Positions 1 through 6,123 of a stretch of 47,787 nt of DNA are shown piece after piece. The position numbers were made by a program, and so were the translations under genes. Positions within the stretch are counted from its first letter, which is position 1, and every line of letters starts with the position of its first letter. Origin of the DNA: CALACW01 sp963627915 (GTDB taxonomy: Bacteria; Bacillota; Clostridia; Oscillospirales; Acutalibacteraceae); contig CAVGCY010000021.1 of NCBI GenBank assembly GCA_963627915.1, positions 1-47,787 on the forward strand. Direction: 5' to 3'. The notes beneath the pieces are model-generated. The model searched no databases, was not told where the DNA came from, and saw only the letters and a list, made by a program, of their open reading frames with translations.

Positions 1-89
1 CTATGAAACGCAACTATATGATTTTTCACACGATGGATCCCGTTCTTGCTATCGAGGACTTGAAAGAAATCCATAATCAGAAACAGTAA
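1..89 (+). CDS. 3' end of an unidentified gene
   Basis: A frame enters the window and ends at TAA 87-89. From the first Met at base 3 it would encode 28 residues that include MDPVLAIEDLKEIHN. It lies 19 bases before the Fic gene on the same strand, so the two are probably cotranscribed. The fragment is too short to assign; a regulatory or antitoxin-like partner of Fic is possible but not shown. Confidence 0.4.
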   Translation, partial: MKRNYMIFHTMDPVLAIEDLKEIHNQKQ

Positions 90-108
90 ATCGTTTTGGA
101 GGTGCAAT

Positions 109-714
109 ATGGCACTTGAAAATAAATTAGGTTTGACAAGCTCTGCCGACCTTGCCCGTGAAGAGGAACGCATCAGCAAGAAAAAGGCTGTCGAACTTTT
201 TGAAACAGGCTTACTCGATACTCTTCCGGCAGGTAAATTTGAAACATTGCAGGCAATCCATAAGTACCTTTTTGATGATATTTATGACTTTGCCGGAGAA
301 ATCCGCACGGTCAATATGGCAAAAGGTAATTTTCGTTTTGTACCACTTATGTACTTGCAAGCGGCACTTGAGAATATCGACAAAATGTCGCAGTCAAATT
401 TTGATGAGATAGTGGAAAAGTATGTTGAGATGAACATTGCACACCCGTTTCGTGAGGGTAACGGTCGAAGCACTCGCATTTGGCTTGACCATATCTTGAA
501 AAACGAAATCGGCAAAGTTGTAGACTGGAGCAAGGTTGATAAGGAAGATTATCTCCTCGCAATGGAGCGTAGCCCGATAAAAGATATTGAAATTAAACAC
601 CTTTTGAAAAACGCACTTACCGACGAAATAGACAGCCGAGAAGTCTATATGAAAGGCATCGACCACAGCTATTACTACGAAGGTTATACAACCTTTAAGA
701 CGGAAGAATTGTAA
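109..714 (+). CDS. Fic family protein, probable class III AMP transferase
   Basis: Fic proteins transfer AMP from ATP to hydroxyl side chains of target proteins. The 201-residue product contains the full catalytic motif HPFREGNGR (residues 112-120, catalytic His112), with a flap-like region around residues 60-80. The C-terminus contains SYYYEG (Ser187 to Gly192), which fits the (S/T)xxxE(G/N) inhibitory motif; its position in the last helix is that of class III Fic proteins such as the 191-residue Neisseria enzyme. The gene is therefore probably self-inhibited through Glu191 and need not have a separate antitoxin. A GGAGGTG site lies 6 bases before the ATG. It sits in the presumed integrated element, with an unidentified gene tail just upstream. 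Confidence 0.9.
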   Translation: MALENKLGLTSSADLAREEERISKKKAVELFETGLLDTLPAGKFETLQAIHKYLFDDIYDFAGEIRTVNMAKGNFRFVPLMYLQAALENIDKMSQSNFDEIVEKYVEMNIAHPFREGNGRSTRIWLDHILKNEIGKVVDWSKVDKEDYLLAMERSPIKDIEIKHLLKNALTDEIDSREVYMKGIDHSYYYEGYTTFKTEEL

Positions 715-722
715 TACGCCTT

Positions 723-908
723 TCAAACTAATTTGTCGGCTTGAAGTTCGTCCTGTGTGTATTGCCATTGGGTTTTATTTTGCGTCTGTTCTCTCCAAAA
801 CGCTCTCAGTTCTTTCCTAAGTGCGCTTTTTGATTCGATTCGAACGCGCTTGGGAAAACGAGAACTTTGATAGAGGGATACCCGAAAAAGCCTTATTTTA
901 TGCGAGTT
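723..908 (-). pseudogene. open frame without a start codon, possible gene remnant
   Basis: On the minus strand an open frame of 61 codons runs from a stop at 909-911 to TGA at 723-725. It contains the coding-like string ALRKELRAFWREQTQ and ends QADKLV, but has no ATG, GTG or TTG start. It lies between the Fic gene and the tRNA-Ser fragment and could be a decayed end of an element gene. I recognise no family, and it may be chance. Confidence 0.25.
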
Positions 909-972
909 TCAGCGAGTATCAAACAGCCTGGAAAAAACCACAAAAATCAGTAAGTGGTCAAAGGATAAAAGA

Positions 973-1028
973 CTCGAAATGCGTTTGCCTTAACAGGCAC
1001 GAGAGTTCGAATCTCTCCGTCTCCGCCA
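973..1028 (+). repeat. 3' half of tRNA-Ser(CGA), attachment-site scar (att)
   Basis: The segment contains the anticodon loop CTCGAAA (973-979, anticodon CGA 975-977), the 3' anticodon stem, a long variable arm TGCC/GGCA, a T arm GAGAG-TTCGAAT-CTCTC (1001-1017), the acceptor strand CGTCTCC (1018-1024), discriminator G and encoded CCA (1026-1028). The required 5' acceptor GGAGACG and a pairing 5' anticodon stem are absent upstream. Identity therefore starts at the anticodon loop, a usual crossover region for tRNA-targeting integrases. It cannot be a working tRNA as it stands. Confidence 0.65.
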
Positions 1029-1033
1029 TAATT

Positions 1034-1068
1034 CCGCTGTGATTTTAACAGAATCACGGCGGATTTTC
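1034..1068 (+). terminator. intrinsic terminator after the tRNA-Ser fragment
   Basis: An 11-bp hairpin (1034-1044 with 1052-1062, one G-U pair) is followed by ATTTTCT. It is probably the original terminator of the split tRNA-Ser gene, which supports chromosomal DNA starting here. Confidence 0.7.
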
Positions 1069-1137
1069 TATTATTGTCAAAAGTTTTACCCGATAATATA
1101 ATTAAAAAGACTGTGTAATCGGCCGTCTGAAATCAAC

Positions 1138-1166
1138 AAAAAAAATCCCCGTAAAACGGAGATTTT
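1138..1166 (-). terminator. terminator of the tRNA-Met/tRNA-Glu transcript
   Basis: Read on the minus strand, ATCTCCGT pairs with ACGGGGAT (one wobble pair) around a short T loop and is followed by eight T, 10 bases after the tRNA-Glu CCA. Confidence 0.8.
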
Positions 1167-1176
1167 AATATTCGAT

Positions 1177-1251
1177 TGGTGACCCGGACGAGAATCGAAC
1201 TCGTGTTACCGCCGTGAAAGGGCGGTGTCTTAGCCGCTTGACCACCGGGCC
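1177..1251 (-). tRNA. tRNA-Glu(TTC)
   Basis: A full cloverleaf can be drawn. The acceptor GGCCCGG pairs with CCGGGTC, the anticodon stem CCGCC/GGCGG encloses loop CTTTCAC with anticodon TTC, and the T arm is CGAGT-TCGATTC-TCGTC-like. CCA is encoded at 1177-1179. It is cotranscribed with tRNA-Met upstream. Confidence 0.96.
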
Positions 1252-1288
1252 TTTTATAAAAGCAACCTGATAAGGCTGCTTTTATTAT

Positions 1289-1365
1289 TGGTAGCGGCAG
1301 TGAGATTCGAACTTACGACCAATCGGGTATGAACCGAGTACTCTAGCCAACTGAGCTATGCCGCC
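1289..1365 (-). tRNA. tRNA-Met(CAT), elongator type
   Basis: The acceptor GGCGGCA pairs with TGCCGCT (G-U at the first pair). The anticodon loop TTCATAC carries CAT, the T arm is GTAAG-TTCGAAT-CTCAC-like, and CCA is encoded at 1289-1291. The standard paired first acceptor base argues against initiator tRNA; tRNA-Ile2 is less likely from overall resemblance to elongator Met. Confidence 0.9.
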
Positions 1366-1395
1366 ATATATGCCTGTGCGCAACAGGCAAGATGT

Positions 1396-1424
1396 ATTAT
1401 ACACAACTAAAGAGTGATTGTCAA
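1396..1424 (-). promoter_or_regulatory. promoter of the tRNA-Met/tRNA-Glu operon
   Basis: On the minus strand TTGACA (1419-1424) and TATAAT (1396-1401) are separated by 17 bases. Both hexamers match the housekeeping consensus exactly. Confidence 0.88.
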
Positions 1425-1449
1425 CACTTTTTTTTAAAATAATTAAATA

Positions 1450-2130
1450 TCACTTTATTTTTTTTATGACCCGCTCGAGAATATCGACAAGGTCGCCCTC
1501 TGCGCGGTTGTTCATTTCACAGTATTCGTCGCTTGACATATCGTCGGCGGTATCGCTTATTTTTCTTATCGACAGGAACGGAATGCCGCACTCGCTGCAA
1601 ACGGAAGCTATTGCGCCCGTTTCCATGTCAAATTCACATATTCCGAATGTATCCTTGAAAAATTCTTTTTTCTCCTTATCGGCAAGAAAAATATCGCCGC
1701 AGCCGAATTTTCCGCTTTTTTCTACGCCGCATTCCTTCGCAAGGCTGAGAAGATTCCTGTCGGCTTCGTAAATATATGTTTTCTGCGGTTTTGCGCCGTA
1801 TTTATAGCCTATCGGCGTTAAATCAAAGTCGCACTCGACGAACGATTCGCCCGCAATAAAGTCGTCCCTTTTAAGACCGGATATCGCGCCGGAAAGTCCT
1901 ATATTCATTATAATATCCGCTTTGTTCAGGCTTATTAAAAAAGCGGTTTCTCCGGCGGCGTTGACCTTGCCGATTCCGCATTCTATTCCCGTTACCGCAT
2001 TATCGCCTATTTTAAATTCGGCAGTTCTCTTGCCTCTTATTTCACCGATAACGCCCGAATATTTTTTGCAAAGCGTTATGAACGGTTCAAATTCGTATTC
2101 GTCGGCAATTACCACGCCTGTTTTTTTCAT
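1450..2130 (-). CDS. MTA/SAH nucleosidase (MTAN family)
   Basis: MTAN hydrolyses 5'-methylthioadenosine and S-adenosylhomocysteine to adenine plus the thio-sugar, recycling waste from methylation and polyamine synthesis in the cytoplasm. The 226-residue product has the nucleoside phosphorylase-like fold with GIGKVNAAG (52-60), the ribose/purine motif DMETGAIA (168-175, catalytic-type Glu170) and SDTADD (192-197) supplying the proton-donor Asp193. The start at 2130 is chosen because its ATG overlaps the upstream TSCPD gene as ATGA and follows GGAGGCGG; the longer frame from 2205 would run deep into that gene. It is the second gene of a two-gene operon. The product is slightly short and divergent, so futalosine hydrolase or a related nucleosidase is possible. 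Confidence 0.85.
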   Translation of the reverse strand: MKKTGVVIADEYEFEPFITLCKKYSGVIGEIRGKRTAEFKIGDNAVTGIECGIGKVNAAGETAFLISLNKADIIMNIGLSGAISGLKRDDFIAGESFVECDFDLTPIGYKYGAKPQKTYIYEADRNLLSLAKECGVEKSGKFGCGDIFLADKEKKEFFKDTFGICEFDMETGAIASVCSECGIPFLSIRKISDTADDMSSDEYCEMNNRAEGDLVDILERVIKKIK

Positions 2131-2384
2131 TTTCCCGCCTCCTGCAACGCCTCGGCAAGAGCCTTTGCGAACTGGTCGGGACATGACGACGCTTTCGTTC
2201 CGCATTTAAGTCCGGAAACGGAATTTATTATATCCTCGGCTTTTCTGCCCTCACAGAGCTTCGATATGCCCTGCAGGTTGCCGTTGCAGCCGCCCTGAAA
2301 TGAAATATTTGAAACTATTCCGTCGTTGAGGTCAAAAGTAATCGAACGTGCGCACGTTCCCTTTGTTTTATATGTGTATGTCAT
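2127..2384 (-). CDS. TSCPD-domain small protein (TIGR03905 type)
   Basis: This 85-residue protein matches the short TSCPD family found in many Clostridia; its function is unknown. It contains a Cys at residue 11, GGCNGN near 31-36 and the name-giving variant SSCPDQFAKAL near the C-terminus. The domain resembles the C-terminal domain of class II ribonucleotide reductases, where the cysteines are linked to metal or redox chemistry. Its stop overlaps the start of the nucleosidase gene by four bases, so translation is probably coupled. Confidence 0.85.
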   Translation of the reverse strand: MTYTYKTKGTCARSITFDLNDGIVSNISFQGGCNGNLQGISKLCEGRKAEDIINSVSGLKCGTKASSCPDQFAKALAEALQEAGK

Positions 2385-2413
2385 TTGTATCCTTCTTTCC
2401 TTTTGCTGTATTT

Positions 2414-2442
2414 ATTTTAGCAAAACAAAAGCCGATTATCAA
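2414..2442 (-). promoter_or_regulatory. promoter of the TSCPD/nucleosidase operon
   Basis: On the minus strand TTGATA (2437-2442) and TAAAAT (2414-2419) are spaced by 17 bases, about 30 bases before the TSCPD start. Confidence 0.65.
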
Positions 2443-2480
2443 TATCAAAGCGTAAATTTATTATAAAATCCATAAAATGT

Positions 2481-2509
2481 TTGACTTATCATAAAAATTG
2501 AACTATAAT
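2481..2509 (+). promoter_or_regulatory. promoter of the class II aldolase gene
   Basis: TTGACT (2481-2486), a 17-base spacer and TATAAT (2504-2509) lie 42 bases before the aldolase start. Confidence 0.8.
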
Positions 2510-2550
2510 ACAAATATGAATCACTTTCTGTTTGAAAGGACGCGATATAA

Positions 2551-3759
2551 ATGGATATAATGACTGCTAAGGAAACTGTTATCACTGCGGGAAAAAGACT
2601 TGTTGAGTCGGGACTTATCGCTCGTACATGGGGCAATGTAAGCTGCCGTGTTGACGAAAACAGTTTTGTTATAACTCCCAGCGGAAGAAGCTATGAAACA
2701 CTTACGCCAGACGAGATTGTACTTGTTAAAATCGACGATCTCTCATATGACGGCGACGTTAAGCCCTCGTCGGAAAAAGGTATACATGCGCAGGCTTACA
2801 AGCTTCGTCCCGAAATTAATTTTGTAATTCATACGCATCAGATGAACGCTTCCGCAATAAGCTTTTTAGGTTCTGATATAAACTGTGTTCCGGCAGAGAG
2901 CAGAGATATTATCGGAAGTGATATTCCCGTAGCCTCATACGGCCTACCCGGCACAGGAAAGCTTAAAAAGGGCGTTACCGAGGCTCTTGAGCGTTCCGAT
3001 TCAAAAGCGGCTATAATGGCTCATCACGGCGCGGTATGTCTTGGCGTGGATTATGAGGACGCTTTTAATGTCGCAAGCGAGCTTGAAAAGGTTTGCGAGG
3101 GATATCTTAAAAATACATTCTATAACGCTATGGGCAAAACGGCTCAGACCGTTGAGGAGATTGCCGATTATTTTGCCGCAATCAACGTCCGTCAGGAGGA
3201 GTATGCTCAGTACGATCCGTATACCTCCGAGCGCGAGGGCGAAACTATGAATATGTATGACGCCGACGGAAATGTTACGAGAATTAATCTTCTTACGGGT
3301 GAGAACATAAACGGCGGAGATTATCCCGAAACCATGGAGCTTCACAGAGCCGTATACGGCAGACGTAAGGATATAAATTCCGTCATTCATTCAAAGAAGC
3401 CCGAAATTGTAGCCGTTTCAAAAATCGGAAAGACGATGAAACCCCTGCTTGACGATTTCGCGCAGCTTATCGGCGTTACCGTAAGAGGCGCGGAGTACGA
3501 TCCCGGCAATACGGTCAAGAGCGCGAAAAAAGTTGTAAGAAAGCTTCGCGGACGCAACGCGGTTCTTCTTTCCGGCAACGGCGCGCTTTGCGCGGCGGGT
3601 GACAAGTCCGACGCGGAGGCTGTTGAAATGGTGCTTGAAAAGGGCGCAAGAACGCAGATCAGCGCGGATCTTATCGGCGGAGCAAAAGCTATAAATCCCG
3701 TCGAGGCTATGCTTATGAGAGTTGTTTATAAGACGAAATATTCAAAACAGAAAAAATAA
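2551..3759 (+). CDS. class II aldolase/adducin protein with a degenerate second domain
   Basis: The family contains zinc-dependent sugar-phosphate aldolases and epimerases such as L-fuculose-1-phosphate aldolase. This protein has two copies of the domain in 402 residues. Copy one (about 1-215) has the metal set: Glu75 in SSEKGIH, His94 and His96 in VIHTHQ, and His158/159 in MAHHGAV. Copy two (about 245-395) keeps the fold motifs (ETMELHRAVY, INSVIHSKKPE, RGRNAVLLSGNGAL) but has a single His (280), and SGNG stands where the third His should be, so it probably cannot bind zinc. It is monocistronic, with a promoter upstream and a terminator 17 bases after the stop. ATG 2551 follows GAAAGGA; a second ATG at 2560 is possible. 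The substrate cannot be told from sequence. Confidence 0.88.
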   Translation: MDIMTAKETVITAGKRLVESGLIARTWGNVSCRVDENSFVITPSGRSYETLTPDEIVLVKIDDLSYDGDVKPSSEKGIHAQAYKLRPEINFVIHTHQMNASAISFLGSDINCVPAESRDIIGSDIPVASYGLPGTGKLKKGVTEALERSDSKAAIMAHHGAVCLGVDYEDAFNVASELEKVCEGYLKNTFYNAMGKTAQTVEEIADYFAAINVRQEEYAQYDPYTSEREGETMNMYDADGNVTRINLLTGENINGGDYPETMELHRAVYGRRKDINSVIHSKKPEIVAVSKIGKTMKPLLDDFAQLIGVTVRGAEYDPGNTVKSAKKVVRKLRGRNAVLLSGNGALCAAGDKSDAEAVEMVLEKGARTQISADLIGGAKAINPVEAMLMRVVYKTKYSKQKK

Positions 3760-3776
3760 TCGTATAAAAAATGCAG

Positions 3777-3810
3777 CCGTCTCCGATAATAATGTCGGAG
3801 GCGGTTTTTT
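3777..3810 (+). terminator. terminator of the aldolase gene, overlapping the next ribosome binding site
   Basis: A 10-bp stem (3777-3786 with 3795-3804, one G-U) with an 8-base loop is followed by six T. The 3' arm contains GGAGG (3797-3801), placed 7 bases before a TTG codon that opens the next reading frame. Confidence 0.85.
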
Positions 3811-4597
3811 GTATTCAAATTTAAAGTACGAGGCAAGAGAAGATATAAGAGGCTGTATTTTTGCGGATTTTTTTCTGTTGATTTCGCGGTTTGTGTTACG
3901 CGTTCTCTTCTTTTCCGGTTTATTCTGTTTCGTTTTTGCGGTGATAAAAAGCTGTTACCCGTTTTATATTCCGATATCGTTTCTTTTTGCCGGTCTGGCG
4001 GCGTACTCGCTGTATTTATTTATAACGGTTAAAAGTGAAATACGTTTTTATTTTCCGAATGTAAGACCCGTTCACCTGAAAAGAGCGGGAATCGGAGTTT
4101 ATTTTAAATTCTGTCTGACGCAGACAGCGGCAGGTATATTTAAATTCTTAACGCTGTCGGCGTTTATGATATATCCTGCGTCGATTTTGGGCGTATTGTT
4201 TCTGAGAATAAAAAACGAGGGAGTTTATTATCCGACCGCTTTAATACTGTGTGTTCTGAGCTGTATGTTGATTCTGTCGGGGATATACGTTTCGATTCTT
4301 CTTAATTTAAGATTTTCGGCGGCGTGTTATTATGTTTTGAAAAACCGCGGCAGCTCCGTTTTTTCGAGCATAAAGAAAAGCCGTGAACACATGGACGGCA
4401 GTTTGAATAAATATATGAGCGTAAAATTAAGAAATATCAAATACGTTCTTTTAAGCCTGTTTGTTTTGCCCGCGCCGTATTGTCTTGCAATGAAAAACGC
4501 CGTTGAACACGAAGCGGTGCTTTTCTTTCTTTCAAATAAAAAAGAAAAGGCGGTCACATTTATTATCGACCGCCGCGGTAAATTCAGTTTAAGTTGA
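3809..4597 (+). CDS. multi-pass membrane protein of unknown function
   Basis: I do not recognise a named family. From TTG 3809 the product is 262 residues with about five hydrophobic segments, near residues 21-45, 48-64, 97-125, 137-160 and 210-225, so it is an integral membrane protein. A cytosolic-looking region with KKSREHMDGSLNKYMS precedes the last hydrophobic segment, a layout reminiscent of DUF975-like proteins, though I cannot show homology. The frame is open back to ATG 3722, but that start lies inside the aldolase gene and lacks a ribosome site, whereas TTG 3809 has GGAGG 7 bases upstream in the terminator stem. The 3' end overlaps the convergent phosphatase gene by 14 bases. Confidence 0.6.
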   Translation: MYSNLKYEAREDIRGCIFADFFLLISRFVLRVLFFSGLFCFVFAVIKSCYPFYIPISFLFAGLAAYSLYLFITVKSEIRFYFPNVRPVHLKRAGIGVYFKFCLTQTAAGIFKFLTLSAFMIYPASILGVLFLRIKNEGVYYPTALILCVLSCMLILSGIYVSILLNLRFSAACYYVLKNRGSSVFSSIKKSREHMDGSLNKYMSVKLRNIKYVLLSLFVLPAPYCLAMKNAVEHEAVLFFLSNKKEKAVTFIIDRRGKFSLS

Positions 4598-5273
4598 GCA
4601 CGTTCCAGCTTATATCGTCATTTCCGTCAAAATTATCGCCGTCTGTGTCGTTTTCGGGCTTTTGCTGCGGAATCTCGGCAGTGACTTCGCCTTTTTTTAA
4701 GGCTGACCATATCTGCGGCGTGATTATCATCGTATATCCGCATCCGCCCGGAGCGCGCCACTGAGTCATGGACTGCTCCGGAAAACCGAATACAGAGAGT
4801 ATAGTCATTATTACTCCGCCGTGGGTGACTATTACGGAGTCGGTTGTGCCTGTTTTTATAAGTCCCTCGACAATGCCGTTAAATGATTTGATAATTCGAT
4901 TTCCGAACTCTTCGCTTGATTCTCCGTGAGGCGGCGACGCATTTTTACCGCCCGTTATCCAGTTTATAAAGTCCTCGTTTTCGCTTAGCTCATCAGCCGT
5001 TTTGTTTTCAAATTCGCCGAAATTGCATTCTATAAGCTCGTTTATTACAATGGGCTCTTTGTCTGGATAAATTATGTGCGCCGTTTGCAGACAGCGTTTG
5101 AGCGGACTTGAAAATACAACGTCGCAGTACGGGTAAATCATTGTTTCGTCCATATCTTTAATCTGTCTTACGCCCTCGGGAGACAGAACCTCATCCGTGT
5201 GACCTATGTATCTGCCCTCTGAATTTCCCGCAGTTATTCCGTTCCTTATAAAATGAATCCTGTATGTTTTCAT
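4584..5273 (-). CDS. histidine phosphatase superfamily protein with the catalytic His replaced by Asn
   Basis: This superfamily (phosphoglycerate mutase-like) uses the His of an RHG motif as phospho-acceptor. The 229-residue product keeps the rest of the site: Arg60 in SSPLKRCLQTA, Glu82 in ELIECNFGEFE and His151 in VTHGGV. The motif itself, however, reads IRNGIT, with Asn at residue 11 (codon AAC). The protein is therefore expected to be inactive by the usual mechanism or to have another role. The C-terminal 30 residues are acidic and probably disordered. Start 5273 follows AAAGGAT at 7 bases; the longer frame to 5345 crosses the divergent promoter. It is transcribed away from the XRE regulator gene, with which it shares the control region. 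Confidence 0.85.
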   Translation of the reverse strand: MKTYRIHFIRNGITAGNSEGRYIGHTDEVLSPEGVRQIKDMDETMIYPYCDVVFSSPLKRCLQTAHIIYPDKEPIVINELIECNFGEFENKTADELSENEDFINWITGGKNASPPHGESSEEFGNRIIKSFNGIVEGLIKTGTTDSVIVTHGGVIMTILSVFGFPEQSMTQWRAPGGCGYTMIITPQIWSALKKGEVTAEIPQQKPENDTDGDNFDGNDDISWNVLNLN

Positions 5274-5302
5274 TGCTTTATCCTTTACAATCCGTTTTAT
5301 CT

Positions 5303-5331
5303 GTTGTAAAATACTATACAACAAGTATAAT
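5303..5331 (+). promoter_or_regulatory. promoter and inverted-repeat operator between the phosphatase and XRE genes
   Basis: TTGTAA (5304-5309), 16 bases and TATAAT (5326-5331) form a promoter toward the XRE gene. A perfect inverted repeat, GTTGTA-N8-TACAAC (5303-5322), covers the -35 and the spacer. It could be an autoregulatory site for the XRE protein and might also affect the divergent phosphatase gene. Confidence 0.65.
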
Positions 5332-5343
5332 GAGGTGTCAAGC

Positions 5344-5955
5344 ATGAACGTTAATATTGCTTCAAGACTTTCATCATTGAGAAAGGAAAGAGATATAAGT
5401 CAGAAGGAGGCCGCGTCGGTTCTCGGCGTTTCGCAGGCTCTGTTGTCGCATTACGAAAAGGGAATACGCGAATGCGGAATGGATTTTATCGTAAAAGCGT
5501 GCAGATATTACGACGTTACCGCCGACTATATGCTCGGAATGAGTCAGAACAGGCACGGATTTAACGATATTTATTCGCAGTCGGAGCTGCCTACAGATCG
5601 CGACGCGGGCGTTCAGACGCTGTACAGAACCGTACTTATGATAGGAAATAAGATGAGCGAGGCCGGGGGCAGTACGGCAAAAAGATTTTACCGCACACTC
5701 ATGATTGCGGCGTACAGAATGATTTTGCTGGCTTCCGACGCGGGGCTTGTCGACGATAATTTATTTTCGCTCGGCAGAGAAAACAGCGAGATTCTTTTGG
5801 CGTGCATATCCGATAAGCTTACGAGAAAACGCCCGGAGTGCGAAAAATGCGGGGAATGCTTCGGCGAGGAACAGGTTTATATACATACGGTCGTAAGGGA
5901 AACGGAAAAATATATAGAGAGCACGGTGAGCAAGGGGTTTAAAAAACAGGGGTGA
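5344..5955 (+). CDS. XRE-family transcriptional regulator
   Basis: The N-terminus (about residues 5-65) is a Cro/C1-type helix-turn-helix: RLSSLRKERDISQKEAA, then LGVSQALLSHYEKG as the recognition region, and YYDVTADYMLGM as the last helix. The remaining 130 residues are helical, with an ECEKCGEC cysteine cluster near 165-172 that could bind metal; I do not recognise that domain. ATG 5344 is chosen because GAGGTG lies 6 bases upstream; the GTG at 5335 is part of that ribosome site. The inverted repeat in its promoter is the likely operator. Targets are unknown. Confidence 0.85.
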   Translation: MNVNIASRLSSLRKERDISQKEAASVLGVSQALLSHYEKGIRECGMDFIVKACRYYDVTADYMLGMSQNRHGFNDIYSQSELPTDRDAGVQTLYRTVLMIGNKMSEAGGSTAKRFYRTLMIAAYRMILLASDAGLVDDNLFSLGRENSEILLACISDKLTRKRPECEKCGECFGEEQVYIHTVVRETEKYIESTVSKGFKKQG

Positions 5956-6071
5956 ACGGCTCTCTTTTGCTATATTGAAGAATTTCATGATTTTTTCATG
6001 CGAGGGGGTAATTATATAAATAACAATATTTATATGTATCTCAAATCGCACGGAGAGTTTTTTATTAAGAA

Positions 6072-6107
6072 AAGCACGAAATGAACGAGGATGAACATTT
6101 CGTGCTT
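6072..6107. terminator. bidirectional terminator between the XRE gene and htpG
   Basis: A perfect 12-bp stem (6072-6083 with 6096-6107) with a 12-base loop. On the minus strand the stem runs into TTTTCTTAAT, so it mainly ends htpG. Confidence 0.8.
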
Positions 6108-6123
6108 CTTATATTGCCGGAAT

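Larger units (their letters stand above)
1..1028. mobile_element. right end of a putative tRNA-Ser-integrated element (partial)
   Basis: Everything left of the tRNA-Ser 3' half at 973-1028 is interpreted as element DNA, because that half gene is intact from the anticodon loop to CCA while its 5' half is missing and replaced by unrelated sequence. Tyrosine-recombinase elements that target tRNA genes leave this arrangement at the end opposite the restored tRNA. The stretch holds a Fic gene, a gene tail and a start-less antisense frame; chromosomal genes begin to the right. No integrase is in the window, so the boundary is an inference from the tRNA fragment and gene content. Confidence 0.45.

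Noticed and set aside
821..1042. Plus-strand open frame of 73 codons
   Set aside because: It runs through the tRNA-Ser fragment and its terminator, has no ribosome site and no protein-like features.
6014..6035. Perfect 9-bp AT inverted repeat near the XRE gene end
   Set aside because: Composed only of A and T in the stem in an AT-rich gap, with no promoter or gene placed to use it; likely chance or weak terminator.
5998..6084. 28-codon frame after the XRE gene
   Set aside because: It runs into the htpG terminator stem and has no proper ribosome site.
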